From Chloroflexota bacterium (GTDB lineage Bacteria; Chloroflexota; UBA4733), in NCBI GenBank assembly GCA_025980355.1, contig JAICXR010000211.1, positions 1-6,268 of the forward strand: DNA of 6,268 bases, written 5' to 3'. The number at the start of each line of letters is the position of its first letter. The stretch's first letter is position 1. Shown in pieces: positions 1 through 5,994 of the stretch. The notes below the pieces were generated by a model. The model saw only the letters and a program-made list of their open reading frames with translations. It searched no databases and was not told the DNA's origin. The position numbers and the translations under genes are program-made.

Positions 1-35
1 GAGGTCGGCTCCGGAATCCGCGGAATCACGCTCAT
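1..35 (-). CDS. Start of the gene after coxB (partial), probably cytochrome c oxidase subunit I
   Basis: An ATG at 35-33 overlaps the coxB stop codon (TGA, 34-32) as ATGA and opens a frame with no stop to the window edge, reading MSVIPRIPEPT. The 4-nt overlap is the same coupling used twice more in this window (2476-2479 and 3399-3402), which supports a real start with translational coupling. In bacterial oxidase operons the gene after coxB/ctaC is usually coxA/ctaD, the haem-copper catalytic subunit. A short, proline-rich, non-hydrophobic N-terminus before the first helix fits that subunit. Only 11 codons are visible, so the product is inferred from context and not from the sequence. Confidence 0.5.
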   Translation of the reverse strand, partial: MSVIPRIPEPT

Positions 36-997
36 CTCAGGGTCTCCAGGTACGCGGCGAGCAGCGATACCTGCTGGCTATTCAGGGAGAAGTCGGGCAT
101 GTTGTTGCCCGGCTTGACCGCCTGCGGGTTCGTCAGCCAGGCCGCGAGGTTCGCCGGCGTGTTGGTCAACACGCCGCCGCCCAGGATGCTGCGGCTGGCG
201 AAGTGCGTCAGATTAGGCCCGATGTCGGCGCCGGCGGGCGACCCGGCGATGGCGTGGCAGTTGCGACAGGTGCCGTTCATGAAGAGCTGGTAGCCGGCGG
301 CCGCGGCGCCCGACGTCGGCTGTTTGGCGGGCTGCGCCTGCTGTTGGAGCCAGGCGGCGTAATCGGCGGGCGACTGCGCGATGGCGACGATCCGCATCCA
401 GGCGTGGGCGGTGCCGCAGAATTCGGCACACTGCCCGATATACGTGCCGGGCTTGTCCGCCTCCAGCCAGATGTCGTTGAGCTGGCCGGGGACCACGTCC
501 ACTTTCCCGGCCAGCTGGGGCAGCCAGAAGCTGTGGACCACGTCGACCGACTGCAGTTGGACGTAGAGACGCTTGCCAACGGGCAGGTGCAGCTCGTCGT
601 CGGTGATAAAGCCTTGCGGATATCGGATCTCCCAGAAGAACTGGTGGCCCACAATCGTGAGGTCCGGCGTCCTCTCCTGCTGCCGGACGGCCGCGGAGGC
701 GTCGGGGGCGAAGATCGGCGGATCGGCCTCGCCCATGGTGCGGATGGTGATGCCGAAGATCACCACGAGCAGCAAGGCGGGCACGACCGTCCAGATGATC
801 TCCAGCCTCGTGCTGCCGTAGTACTGCGCCGGCTCCGGTGTATTGGGGCGCGCCCGAAAGCGGACGATGTTCACGACGATCCAGACGGCAACCAGCAGGA
901 AGACGGCGCCCATGATGATCAGTAGCGCGATGAGGAGGTGGGAAATTGCCAGCGCCTGCGGCGAGACGGGGGCGAACGTCGGGAAGACGGAAGGCAT
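32..997 (-). CDS. coxB: Cytochrome c oxidase subunit II with fused cytochrome c domain (caa3 type)
   Basis: This subunit takes electrons from a cytochrome c and passes them through the binuclear CuA centre to subunit I of the terminal oxidase, on the outer face of the membrane. The 321-residue protein has two N-terminal helices (about 20-45 and 66-86), then a cupredoxin domain (about 110-205). The CuA ligands are all present: His155 (VHSFWLP), then C-x3-C-x3-H-x2-M as Cys190, Cys194, His198 and Met201, with Glu192 between the cysteines. After a Pro/Gln/Ala linker (about 217-230) comes a class I cytochrome c domain with haem motif CRNCH (244-248) and a likely axial Met300 in NNMPDF. This fusion defines caa3-type oxidases. 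There is no lipobox cysteine near the start, so it is probably not a lipoprotein. The aromatic patch reads HQFFWEIRYP, with Phe120 where many subunits II have the electron-entry Trp. The ATG at 997 has a good ribosome site, and the stop overlaps the next gene. Confidence 0.96.
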   Translation of the reverse strand: MPSVFPTFAPVSPQALAISHLLIALLIIMGAVFLLVAVWIVVNIVRFRARPNTPEPAQYYGSTRLEIIWTVVPALLLVVIFGITIRTMGEADPPIFAPDASAAVRQQERTPDLTIVGHQFFWEIRYPQGFITDDELHLPVGKRLYVQLQSVDVVHSFWLPQLAGKVDVVPGQLNDIWLEADKPGTYIGQCAEFCGTAHAWMRIVAIAQSPADYAAWLQQQAQPAKQPTSGAAAAGYQLFMNGTCRNCHAIAGSPAGADIGPNLTHFASRSILGGGVLTNTPANLAAWLTNPQAVKPGNNMPDFSLNSQQVSLLAAYLETLR

Positions 998-1003
998 TTC
1001 ATT

Positions 1004-1009
1004 CCCCTC
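1004..1009 (-). promoter_or_regulatory. Ribosome binding site of coxB
   Basis: GAGGGG on the minus strand lies 6 nt upstream of the coxB ATG at 997. It supports that start codon over the other ATG four bases further upstream, which is in a different frame. Confidence 0.7.
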
Positions 1010-1065
1010 ACCGAGTACGCCGCAACGCTACACTGTCTAACCAAGGAGCGTGCCACGGCGGCAGC

Positions 1066-1091
1066 CCCGCGATCCCGGTTGCGGGCGCGGG
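1066..1091. repeat. GC-rich inverted repeat in the coxB / zinc-finger gene divergent region
   Basis: Two nested perfect arms can be read. CCCGCG (1066-1071) pairs with CGCGGG (1086-1091), and inside it CCCG (1074-1077) pairs with CGGG (1082-1085). This leaves a 2-nt bulge (AT) and a GTTG loop, for ten pairs in 26 bp. The right arm ends exactly where the TACACT hexamer begins, so as DNA it would cover the -35/spacer zone of a promoter there. As RNA from a promoter further upstream it would be a strong leader hairpin about 50 nt before the zinc-finger gene. There is no T-tract, so it is not a classical terminator. The role (operator or leader structure) is inferred. Confidence 0.5.
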
Positions 1092-1097
1092 TACACT
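1092..1097 (+). promoter_or_regulatory. Candidate -10 element for the zinc-finger gene
   Basis: TACACT matches four of six bases of TATAAT and sits 42 nt upstream of the ATG at 1140, which would give a leader of roughly 35 nt. No TTGACA-like -35 box is visible at 16-18 nt spacing; that zone is filled by the inverted repeat. The same hexamer occurs on the plus strand at 1029-1034 and on the minus strand in the operon leader at 5945-5940. Confidence 0.35.
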
Positions 1098-1125
1098 GGG
1101 TGTTGGGGCCACGGACGTGCTCGCC

Positions 1126-1131
1126 GGGGAG
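1126..1131 (+). promoter_or_regulatory. Ribosome binding site of the zinc-finger gene
   Basis: GGGGAG lies 8 nt before the ATG at 1140. It decides the start: the open frame extends upstream to a GTG at 1050, but that start has no equivalent site and would add 30 Gly/Arg-rich residues unlike the family. Confidence 0.65.
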
Positions 1132-1139
1132 AAGTAGCC

Positions 1140-1508
1140 ATGGATAGCCCCGAGACCGCGGCGGTACGGGAACGTCTCCTCGCCGACGAACAGCAGACGG
1201 TCGAGCAGATCGACGCGCTGGACGAACGAGCACGCGAGCTGCAGTCCCCCGACGAGGTCGCCTTCAGCAGCGACGCGTCGCGGGCGGACGACGCGCCGCT
1301 GGCGGTGGAGCGAGAGAAGGAGCTGGCGCTGCGGCGGACGCTGCAACAGCGCCTGCGCGATGTGCGGAGCGCCCTTGGCAAGCTCGAGCAGGGGACCTAC
1401 GGTCGATGCGAGGCGTGCGGCCAGCCGATCAGTCCGCAGCGCCTGCGCGCCCAACCGCACGCCGCGCTCTGTATCAATTGTCAGGCCAAGATGGAGCGCG
1501 CGCGATAG
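1140..1508 (+). CDS. DksA/TraR-family C4 zinc-finger protein
   Basis: This 122-residue protein has the two-part plan of the DksA/TraR family. A charged helical region (about 5-80) should form a coiled-coil hairpin, followed by a C4 zinc finger with Cys90, Cys93, Cys111 and Cys114 (C-x2-C-x17-C-x2-C; CEACGQPIS...CINC). DksA proteins enter the RNA polymerase secondary channel and, with ppGpp, alter initiation. The turn of the hairpin is acidic (SSDASRADDAP, about 43-53) and contains Asp50-Asp51-Ala52, which resembles the D-x-A tip of Escherichia coli DksA. The protein is shorter than E. coli DksA (about 150 residues) and closer to the short DksA-like and YteA-like proteins of other phyla, so the exact role is open. 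It is the only plus-strand gene here, divergent from coxB and convergent with the ABC permease, so it is probably transcribed alone. The family call is firm; the regulatory role is inferred. Confidence 0.9.
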   Translation: MDSPETAAVRERLLADEQQTVEQIDALDERARELQSPDEVAFSSDASRADDAPLAVEREKELALRRTLQQRLRDVRSALGKLEQGTYGRCEACGQPISPQRLRAQPHAALCINCQAKMERAR

Positions 1509-1510
1509 TG

Positions 1511-1530
1511 CCGAGGGACGGGCCCTCAGG
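1511..1530. terminator. Hairpin in the convergent gap, possible two-way terminator
   Basis: CCGAGGG (1511-1517) can pair with CCCTC-A-GG (1523-1530) around a 5-nt ACGGG loop, with one bulged A. It spans the 17-bp gap between the stops of the zinc-finger gene (1508) and the permease (1526) and runs slightly into the permease end. There is no T-tract on either strand, so it would be at best a weak attenuator of convergent transcription. Confidence 0.3.
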
Positions 1531-2479
1531 CCAGCGGTCGCATTCGCCGGAGAGAACGGGTGCTGCAGGCGACCAACACGGCGGTCAGCACCACGTCAAG
1601 CGCCAGCGTCACGGTCCATAGGGGCAGCGGCGACTGCCACTGACCGATGATGTGGACCGGATGATCCGGCGAGGCGTGCAAGAGCGCCGGCAACAGGACC
1701 GTCGTGCTGCCCTGGAGCTGCTCGGCGGCGGAGGAGAGCAGGGCGGCGATCGGACTGGGGAGCAGGAGCAGTTGCACGAGGATGGGCAGCGGCCCGGTCA
1801 CCTGGGTCAGCAGGTAATAGCACGCGCCGCCGCCGACGAAGAGCAACGTACAGAGCGCGCCGGCACTGATAAACGCCGCCACACTGGAGCGCAACGTCGC
1901 GGAGCAGAAGATGCCGATGGCGGAGCCAACGAGGAGGCTACCCGCCACCACCGCGGCGGCCACGACCAGATTGTTCAGCGGCACGTTGCTGAAGACCAAC
2001 AAGAATCCGAAGGCCGGTAGCATCGCCAGGGCCAGCAGCAGCGCGTAGAGGAACGTGGCCAGCAGTTTGCTGGCCATGATGCCGGCGCCGCCGAGTTGGG
2101 TGGTGAGGACCAGGTCGAGCGTCTCACGCTCATATTCGCCGGCGATGGCGCCGGCGCCGTGGATCGCGCCGACCAACCCACCGCCGACGGCGAGTACGCC
2201 CGCCAGGACCACGAGAACGACCATGCCCCGGCTGGCGCTGGTGAGCGTCGTCAGCGTCGGGCGAAATGTGCCGGAGGCGTCGCTGGCCACGGTGGTACGA
2301 CCGAAGCCGGGAAAGCCGACGCCACCGTAGTTCACGTTGGGCGCCGGTTGCTGGCCCAGCGTGCGAAAGCACACGAGGACAGCGACGGTGACGGCTGCCA
2401 GGAGCAGGAGGAACGCAACGACGACGCCCACACTGCGCATCCGGACCTGGAGGTCGATCAACACGGCCTGGCGAATCAT
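1526..2479 (-). CDS. ABC-2 type transporter permease, third gene of the operon
   Basis: The 317-residue membrane protein should pair with the ATPase encoded just upstream. I see about six hydrophobic segments: 17-38, 87-112, 137-162, 168-192, 198-224 and 285-307. A polar, Gly-rich extracytoplasmic loop (about 40-83) separates the first two. The stretch IAGEYERETLDLVLTTQL (112-129), after the second helix, matches the ERE-x-TLDLLL coupling-helix motif of NosY/YhaP-like ABC-2 permeases, where the ATPase docks. Its ATG overlaps the ATPase stop as ATGA (2476-2479), with only a weak GGTGG at 2488-2484, so translation probably depends on coupling. It is the last gene of the operon. The substrate cannot be told from the sequence, and it may act as a force-transmitting partner rather than a solute exporter. 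Confidence 0.9.
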   Translation of the reverse strand: MIRQAVLIDLQVRMRSVGVVVAFLLLLAAVTVAVLVCFRTLGQQPAPNVNYGGVGFPGFGRTTVASDASGTFRPTLTTLTSASRGMVVLVVLAGVLAVGGGLVGAIHGAGAIAGEYERETLDLVLTTQLGGAGIMASKLLATFLYALLLALAMLPAFGFLLVFSNVPLNNLVVAAAVVAGSLLVGSAIGIFCSATLRSSVAAFISAGALCTLLFVGGGACYYLLTQVTGPLPILVQLLLLPSPIAALLSSAAEQLQGSTTVLLPALLHASPDHPVHIIGQWQSPLPLWTVTLALDVVLTAVLVACSTRSLRRMRPLA

Positions 2480-3402
2480 ACGGCCACCGGCTCGTGGAGA
2501 CTGGACAGCAGTACCTCCAGGTCGTTACTCTCCTCCGCAAACCGGATCACCTTGACGTCGTGCTGGACGAGCGCGCTGACGACGTCGGGGAGGTCGTAGC
2601 GACTACCGGAAAAGAGAAAAGTCACCTCCTGGCCTTGCACCGACGTGCTGCGTACGGCTTCCAGGCCGCCGAGCACCGCCGTCGCCAGTCGGGGGTCGTT
2701 GGCGACTTCCACCCGCATGCGTCGTGGCCCTTCGACGATCTGACGCAGCTCCTCCGCGCTGGCAAGGGCGACGATGCTGCCGCCCGACAGCGCGGCGACA
2801 TCCGTCACGAGCTGGGCGGTGTCGTCCAGCAGGTGGCTGCTGATGACGAGCGTCTTGCCAAGGTCGCGCAGCTCCTGGAGCACCGCCAGGATGTCGCGCC
2901 GCCCGTGCAGGTCGAGGCCGAACGTCGGCTCATCCAGGAGCAGGAGGAGCGGATCATGGAGCAGGGCGCGCGCGATGGCCAGGCGCTGCTTGCGGCCCCG
3001 GGACAGGGTGGAGAGGTACTGGCGCTCCACGGCCTGCAACTCCATCAGGGTCAGCAGGTCCTCGATGACGCCGGTCGCATTCTTCAGCTTGTGGGCGCCG
3101 GCGAAGAATTCCAGGTATTCGCGCACCTTCAGGCCGGGGTAGCTGCCGAACGTGTCGGGGACATAGCCCACCAGGCGTCGCACGGCGGCCGGCTCCGTGA
3201 CGGGGTCGTGGCCGAAGATGCTGACCTTGCCGGCGGTCGGCCGGATCAGCGTCGCCAGCACGCGCAGCAGCGTCGTCTTGCCCGATCCGTTCGCCCCGAC
3301 GATGCCGTAGGCGCTGCCCTCGGGGATCGTCAGCGTCACGTCGTGCAATAGATCGACGCCATTGCCCGAGTAGCGTACGCCTTGCAGGGTGACGGCGGTC
3401 AC
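2476..3402 (-). CDS. ABC transporter ATP-binding protein, second gene of the operon
   Basis: This is the cytoplasmic ATPase that powers the ABC-2 permease encoded next. The 308 residues hold a complete nucleotide-binding domain: Walker A GANGSGKT (36-43), signature LSRGRKQRL (133-141), Walker B LLLLLDEP (152-159) with Asp157 and catalytic Glu158, D-loop FGLD (161-164) and switch His190. At the Q-loop position the sequence is VGYVPDTFG (78-86), with no glutamine. This and the LSRG signature are common in ATPases of the CcmA/NosF/GldA/YxlF branch. About 80 residues after the domain (225-308) form a C-terminal extension like that of many ABC-2 ATPases. The start is GTG (3402-3400), overlapping the upstream stop as GTGA, with GGGAG six nt before it (3413-3409). 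All catalytic residues are intact, so it should be active. Confidence 0.95.
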   Translation of the reverse strand: MTAVTLQGVRYSGNGVDLLHDVTLTIPEGSAYGIVGANGSGKTTLLRVLATLIRPTAGKVSIFGHDPVTEPAAVRRLVGYVPDTFGSYPGLKVREYLEFFAGAHKLKNATGVIEDLLTLMELQAVERQYLSTLSRGRKQRLAIARALLHDPLLLLLDEPTFGLDLHGRRDILAVLQELRDLGKTLVISSHLLDDTAQLVTDVAALSGGSIVALASAEELRQIVEGPRRMRVEVANDPRLATAVLGGLEAVRSTSVQGQEVTFLFSGSRYDLPDVVSALVQHDVKVIRFAEESNDLEVLLSSLHEPVAV

Positions 3403-5855
3403 GACGCACTCCCGTTGATGGAGAGGGCGAACTGGGTAAAGTCGACCCCGCTGGCCGTGGAGCCGGTGGGCGCCTTGAAGCTGTAGCGCAGGCGGACCTG
3501 ACCGGTCGGCGACACGAGGTTCCCGGCCCCCTGGTAGACGTTGTCACCCGCCACCAGCGGCAGGGATTGCCAATTGTCGACGGTCCAGTTGAAGGCCGAG
3601 ATGGTGCCGAGATTCTCGCCGGAGGCGAGTGGCGTGCCGCCGCTATAGCCGCCGTTGACGAACAAGTGCATCGTCTGCACCGCCAGATGAGCCGGCGAGG
3701 GCAGGTCGTATTCCACGCCGAAGGAGCCCCCCGCGGCGATGGAGTAGTGACCGGCCTGGGCCTGGGTCACCCCCACGCTGAGGAGCGAGTGCTCGGACAT
3801 GAGGGCGCTGCTGATGGTGTCCAACGACGTCGTGTCGACGGAGAGATCGAGTGGCGCTTCCAACAAGGTGAGTTGGCGCATTGCCGCCCGGGCCTGGCGG
3901 ACATCGACGTGGAGCGGCGTCTGATCCAGCCAACCGACGAACAACGCCCCGCCCTGGGTGCCGCCGCTGGAGAAGCTGCTGGCCGAAAAGACGCGGTCGA
4001 GGATGTCGCGCCGAGGGTCTTCGGCGCCACCGGCGCTGACCGGTGCCGGCGGATAGAGACGAGCGGCCACGCCGCTGTCGACGTTCCCCGGCGCCGTGGC
4101 CGTCCCGACCGGCAACGCCGTCGAGACGGAGCGCGTGTCGTTGGAGTTGAGCGTCCCCAGCGGCAGGACGGTCGTTCCAACGACGACGGCGGCGTTGGTG
4201 ATGCGCTGGCCGGTCCGATTCTGGACCTGCCCGTGCAGCACCTGCCCATCGGCGGTCAGGGTCCCGACGATGCCACCGCCGATCGTCGTTTGACTGTCCA
4301 CGGTGAACGTCGAGAGGGCTCCAGGGGCGAGTTGCAGCGCCGGCACGAACACGTCCATCCCTTCCGACACCTGGAGCGGCGGTTGCGCGTTGGCGCCGCC
4401 GGTCGCGTTACCGAACTGATTGGAGGTACGGCGCATCGTGGCGACGAGGACGCCGTTCGGGACGTGCAGGTCGATCGCCTGCGGGCGCGGCGAGAACAAG
4501 CCGATATAGGTATGGCTCATTGCTACCGGCGAGCCGGCGTCGGCGCGCAGCAACGTGACCTCGGTGGCGGCGATATCGCTCCCCTGGTGCTGCGCGGCCA
4601 GGCGTACCGTGGCCACCGTGCCGATGAGGGCGGTCAGCGGCACCAGAACCAAGAGCCAGGCCTGCCGATCGAGCCGCCGGAGCACCACAAAGGCGAGCGG
4701 TCCGACGAGCAGGCCGTAGCCCAGCAAGAAGAGGACGAGCCAGACGGGCGGCGGCGGATTCAGGTTGGGCAGGGCCCCGAGCGCGGTGACCGGGGTCGGA
4801 CCCCAGGACGAGAAGGATTGCTGGTAGCCCGCTCCGGCGAGCGGCGTGTTCGCGTAGCTCAGCATGTAGGGCCAGAGGAAATTGTTGCCGGCCCAACTGC
4901 GCGCCGGCTCCTGGGTCGGATCGAGGGCGTAGAAGAACACCGTCCCGGCGCCGAAGCGCCGCACGGCCAGGAGCGGGTTCGTGGCGCTCCCGGCGACCAC
5001 CGAGCTGTTTTGGAGAGTGCCCTGGGCGACCGGCCACGGCCCGGGTCCGGCGTCGCCGACGTGGGCAAACTGGTCGAGGGGGGCGATGGAGGACAGGGCG
5101 CTTAAGCCGGTGACGTGCACCGGCACCAGCTCGGGCGGGAGGGCCGGAATGCTCTGTTGCCAGTTGACGCCCCCGGTGACGATCAGCAAGCCGCCGTTAC
5201 CGACCCAGGACGTGAGGGCCAGTTTCTGTGCCGAGTCCATCGACGTCAGATTAATATCGCCCACCACCAGGCAGTCCAGACTGCCAAGCAGCGCCCCCTG
5301 GCCGGGCAGGTCCGCCAGCGTCAGGTCGGCGACCTTGGCCCGCTGCTGCCGGCCGGGGAGGTCCAAACTGCCCAGGAAATCATAGGTGCCGAGCGTCTGG
5401 TCGAAGACGCCGCATGCGAGGTCGCTGCTGCTGATCGGGGTGAAGCCCTGGGCCTGTTGCAAAACCGTCTGATTGCCGGAGATCAGCCGGACCTGGACCC
5501 GATCGGTCCGCAGCGCCGTCGGGATTGGCACGTCGACCACGAGCCGCTTGTGCGAGTGTTGCGGGAAGGTGGCCGGGGTGGAGTACACGGTCGGCGCCGG
5601 GCCGAAGGCGATCGCCGGTGAGCCGGTTTCAAACTGCACCTCAACGCGCCCGGCAAGGTCCTGACCGTCGTTGGCGACCGTCACCTGGACGGGGACCCAG
5701 GCGCCCAGACGCGCCGCGCCGTTGTAGCCCACCCGAACGTCCATGCTGAGGCCGGCGGCGGCGTTCACGGCCGAGTCGGCGCGCGCGGCCCCCGGCAAGG
5801 CCAGGCCAAAAATTGCCAGCAACAGGATGAGGTAGCATCGTCGTCCCGCTCGCAT
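3399..5855 (-). CDS. Large exported membrane-anchored protein, partner of the ABC-2 transporter
   Basis: I cannot assign a known name. From the ATG at 5855 it is 818 residues. The N-terminus is a clear signal peptide: MRAGRR, a hydrophobic run (8-22) and an ARA|DS cleavage site after residue 26. Next come a CARDB/Ig-like beta domain (about 34-136), then an alpha/beta region (about 141-333) patterned like a glutamine-amidotransferase fold (DCLVVGD, GGLLIVTGG, RRFGAGTVFFYALDP). Helices at about 371-393 and 399-418 are joined by RRLDRQ, which the positive-inside rule puts in the cytoplasm. The remaining 400 residues are beta-rich and extracytoplasmic; the last part (FNWTVDNWQSLPL, about 755-767) resembles a jelly-roll domain. 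Overlap with the ATPase gene (GTGA) argues for a shared complex, as with GldG or NosD. A GTG at 5891 would add 12 residues before the signal peptide but has no ribosome site; the ATG has only a weak GCGGGG. The role is inferred. Confidence 0.87.
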   Translation of the reverse strand: MRAGRRCYLILLLAIFGLALPGAARADSAVNAAAGLSMDVRVGYNGAARLGAWVPVQVTVANDGQDLAGRVEVQFETGSPAIAFGPAPTVYSTPATFPQHSHKRLVVDVPIPTALRTDRVQVRLISGNQTVLQQAQGFTPISSSDLACGVFDQTLGTYDFLGSLDLPGRQQRAKVADLTLADLPGQGALLGSLDCLVVGDINLTSMDSAQKLALTSWVGNGGLLIVTGGVNWQQSIPALPPELVPVHVTGLSALSSIAPLDQFAHVGDAGPGPWPVAQGTLQNSSVVAGSATNPLLAVRRFGAGTVFFYALDPTQEPARSWAGNNFLWPYMLSYANTPLAGAGYQQSFSSWGPTPVTALGALPNLNPPPPVWLVLFLLGYGLLVGPLAFVVLRRLDRQAWLLVLVPLTALIGTVATVRLAAQHQGSDIAATEVTLLRADAGSPVAMSHTYIGLFSPRPQAIDLHVPNGVLVATMRRTSNQFGNATGGANAQPPLQVSEGMDVFVPALQLAPGALSTFTVDSQTTIGGGIVGTLTADGQVLHGQVQNRTGQRITNAAVVVGTTVLPLGTLNSNDTRSVSTALPVGTATAPGNVDSGVAARLYPPAPVSAGGAEDPRRDILDRVFSASSFSSGGTQGGALFVGWLDQTPLHVDVRQARAAMRQLTLLEAPLDLSVDTTSLDTISSALMSEHSLLSVGVTQAQAGHYSIAAGGSFGVEYDLPSPAHLAVQTMHLFVNGGYSGGTPLASGENLGTISAFNWTVDNWQSLPLVAGDNVYQGAGNLVSPTGQVRLRYSFKAPTGSTASGVDFTQFALSINGSAS

Positions 5856-5895
5856 GGCCCCGCTTTCTGCAAGTCCTGCATGAGCAATCACGGTG

Positions 5896-5934
5896 CCAGC
5901 GATTCAACCCCGAGAACAGCTGCTCTCCCGCTGG
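5896..5934. repeat. Nested inverted repeats in the operon leader
   Basis: An outer pair, CCAGCG (5896-5901) and CGCTGG (5929-5934), encloses a near-palindrome of 16 bp at 5912-5927. Its core is CAGCTG, flanked by GAGA and TCTC, with one mismatched pair that can form G-U in RNA. The block begins about 6 nt downstream of the TACACT hexamer, so it would lie at or just after the transcription start of the three-gene operon. It could be an operator for a dimeric repressor or a structured 5' leader. A GTG start at 5891 would fall just beside the outer arm, which also favours the ATG at 5855. Confidence 0.45.
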
Positions 5935-5939
5935 GAAAT

Positions 5940-5945
5940 AGTGTA
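5940..5945 (-). promoter_or_regulatory. Candidate -10 element for the three-gene ABC operon
   Basis: TACACT on the minus strand, preceded by GCGC, lies 50 nt after the tatC stop and 84 nt before the ATG at 5855. No convincing -35 box is visible at standard spacing (TAGGAA or GTAGGA is found there). The match to the hexamers at 1029 and 1092 is the main support. The 5856-5994 gap is otherwise non-coding and long enough for the operon to have its own promoter. Confidence 0.35.
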
Positions 5946-5994
5946 GCGCATAACTGGCACGCTTCCTACCTTCGCCCGGAACTGCGGACAGTTT

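Noticed and set aside
203..925. Plus-strand open frame of 240 codons opposite coxB
   Set aside because: It is a shadow of coxB; the CuA and haem motifs on the minus strand settle the coding frame.
1050..1139. Upstream extension of the zinc-finger gene to a GTG at 1050
   Set aside because: It would add 30 Gly/Arg/Cys residues foreign to the DksA/TraR family and cover the inverted repeat and TACACT. The ATG at 1140 has a good ribosome site at 1126-1131.
2494..3351. Plus-strand open frame of 285 codons opposite the ABC ATPase
   Set aside because: The minus strand carries every ABC motif in order, and the plus product is Gln/Arg/Ala-rich without any recognisable fold.
3567..5105. Plus-strand open frame of 512 codons opposite the exported protein gene
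   Set aside because: Its product is low-complexity Arg/Gly/Glu/Gln-rich sequence with no domain or membrane pattern. It is the antisense shadow expected in GC-rich coding DNA, and the minus frame has a signal peptide, helices and coupled starts.
1526..5855. Direct link between the ABC operon and CuA-site assembly of CoxB (a NosDFY-like copper role)
   Set aside because: The exported protein shows no NosD-type right-handed repeats and no Cys/His/Met copper-binding cluster. A convergent gene also separates the two loci, so proximity alone is not enough.
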